Shown here one piece after another: positions 42,772-42,804 of a stretch of DNA of 42,804 nucleotides. The stretch is taken from the NCBI GenBank assembly GCA_051652645.1, contig JBOFUP010000049.1, positions 1-42,804 on the forward strand, read 5' to 3'. Position 1 is the stretch's first letter. Each line of letters begins with the position of its first letter. The position numbers and the translations under genes were made by a program. The DNA comes from UBA7332 sp051652645 (GTDB lineage Bacteria > Bacteroidota > Bacteroidia > Bacteroidales > UBA7332). The notes under the pieces were generated by a model that was not told the origin of the DNA, searched no databases, and was given only the letters and a program-made list of their open reading frames with translations.

Positions 42772-42804
42772 ATGAAAGTACTAAAGTTTGGTGGTACATC
42801 TGTG
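42772..42804 (+). CDS. Aspartokinase, N-terminus only (cut by window end)
   Basis: The last 33 bases encode MKVLKFGGTSV, the nucleotide-binding KFGGTSV signature that opens aspartate kinases, which phosphorylate aspartate as the first step to Lys, Met and Thr. In Bacteroidetes this exact opening is common in the bifunctional ThrA (aspartokinase-homoserine dehydrogenase), but LysC cannot be excluded from eleven residues. An upstream -7 element and the preceding terminator show it starts a new unit. Confidence 0.85.
   Translation, partial: MKVLKFGGTSV

Noticed and set aside
1..42804. CRISPR array, prophage or rRNA operon
   Set aside because: No evenly spaced direct repeats, phage structural genes or rRNA signatures were seen anywhere in the window.

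Overview
The window looks like chromosome of an AT-rich member of the Bacteroidetes, most likely order Bacteroidales. Evidence: many genes are preceded by the phylum's -7 promoter element (TAnnTTTG) and not by a strong Shine-Dalgarno; YidC is long with a large periplasmic domain; a compact tRNA-selenouridine operon and a cobalamin riboswitch of bacterial type are present; and the gene neighbourhoods (fur-purA, marC-pyrG-yidC) fit that group. I cannot name the species from sequence alone.

Layout. 1-4.3 kb is a variable locus. It holds a broken gene end, a complete IS5-family insertion sequence whose coding body is much richer in G+C than its surroundings, a HpaII-type restriction-modification pair (CCGG specificity inferred), and a decayed 5'-nucleotidase fragment. 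4.4-7 kb carries purA, a Fur-family regulator and an AlkD-like protein. 7-12.5 kb is a tripartite RND efflux operon (adaptor, pump, TolC-like channel). 12.7-16.4 kb holds a DigH-like glycosyl hydrolase and the primase gene dnaG. 16.5-18.7 kb has thiol peroxidase, an unlisted 57-residue membrane peptide and mannose-6-phosphate isomerase. 18.7-26.4 kb carries carA-carB, clpB and a PhnA/YjdM protein. 26.7-28.3 kb has a nitroreductase divergent from an HxlR regulator, then a tandem BFD-like iron-sulfur protein. 28.4-29.7 kb is a cobalamin riboswitch in front of a single secreted protein. 29.8-31.6 kb is a metallophosphoesterase/PQQ-propeller fusion. 31.9-35.9 kb is a five-gene, mostly overlapping selenium operon (selU, yedF, class-V desulfurase/selenocysteine lyase, DUF3343, selD). 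36.5-37.7 kb is over 1 kb without a convincing gene but dense in inverted repeats. Next come tRNA-Gly and tRNA-Leu, marC, pyrG and yidC. The last 33 bases are the start of an aspartokinase gene.

How it works together. Most units are short operons ended by clear intrinsic terminators, which I have placed. The selenium genes form a self-contained route from a selenium donor (lyase), through possible carriers (YedF, DUF3343) and selenophosphate synthetase, to 2-selenouridine in tRNA. carAB and pyrG both serve pyrimidine synthesis, and carAB has a terminator-like hairpin right at the predicted 5' end of its message.

The most unusual material is non-coding. One part is a possible three-way-junction RNA at 36765-36860. 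Another is a set of repeats at 37102-37323 that can pair in mutually exclusive ways. The third is the B12-riboswitch gene with no transporter beside it. All assignments are by reading the sequence; no database search was run.
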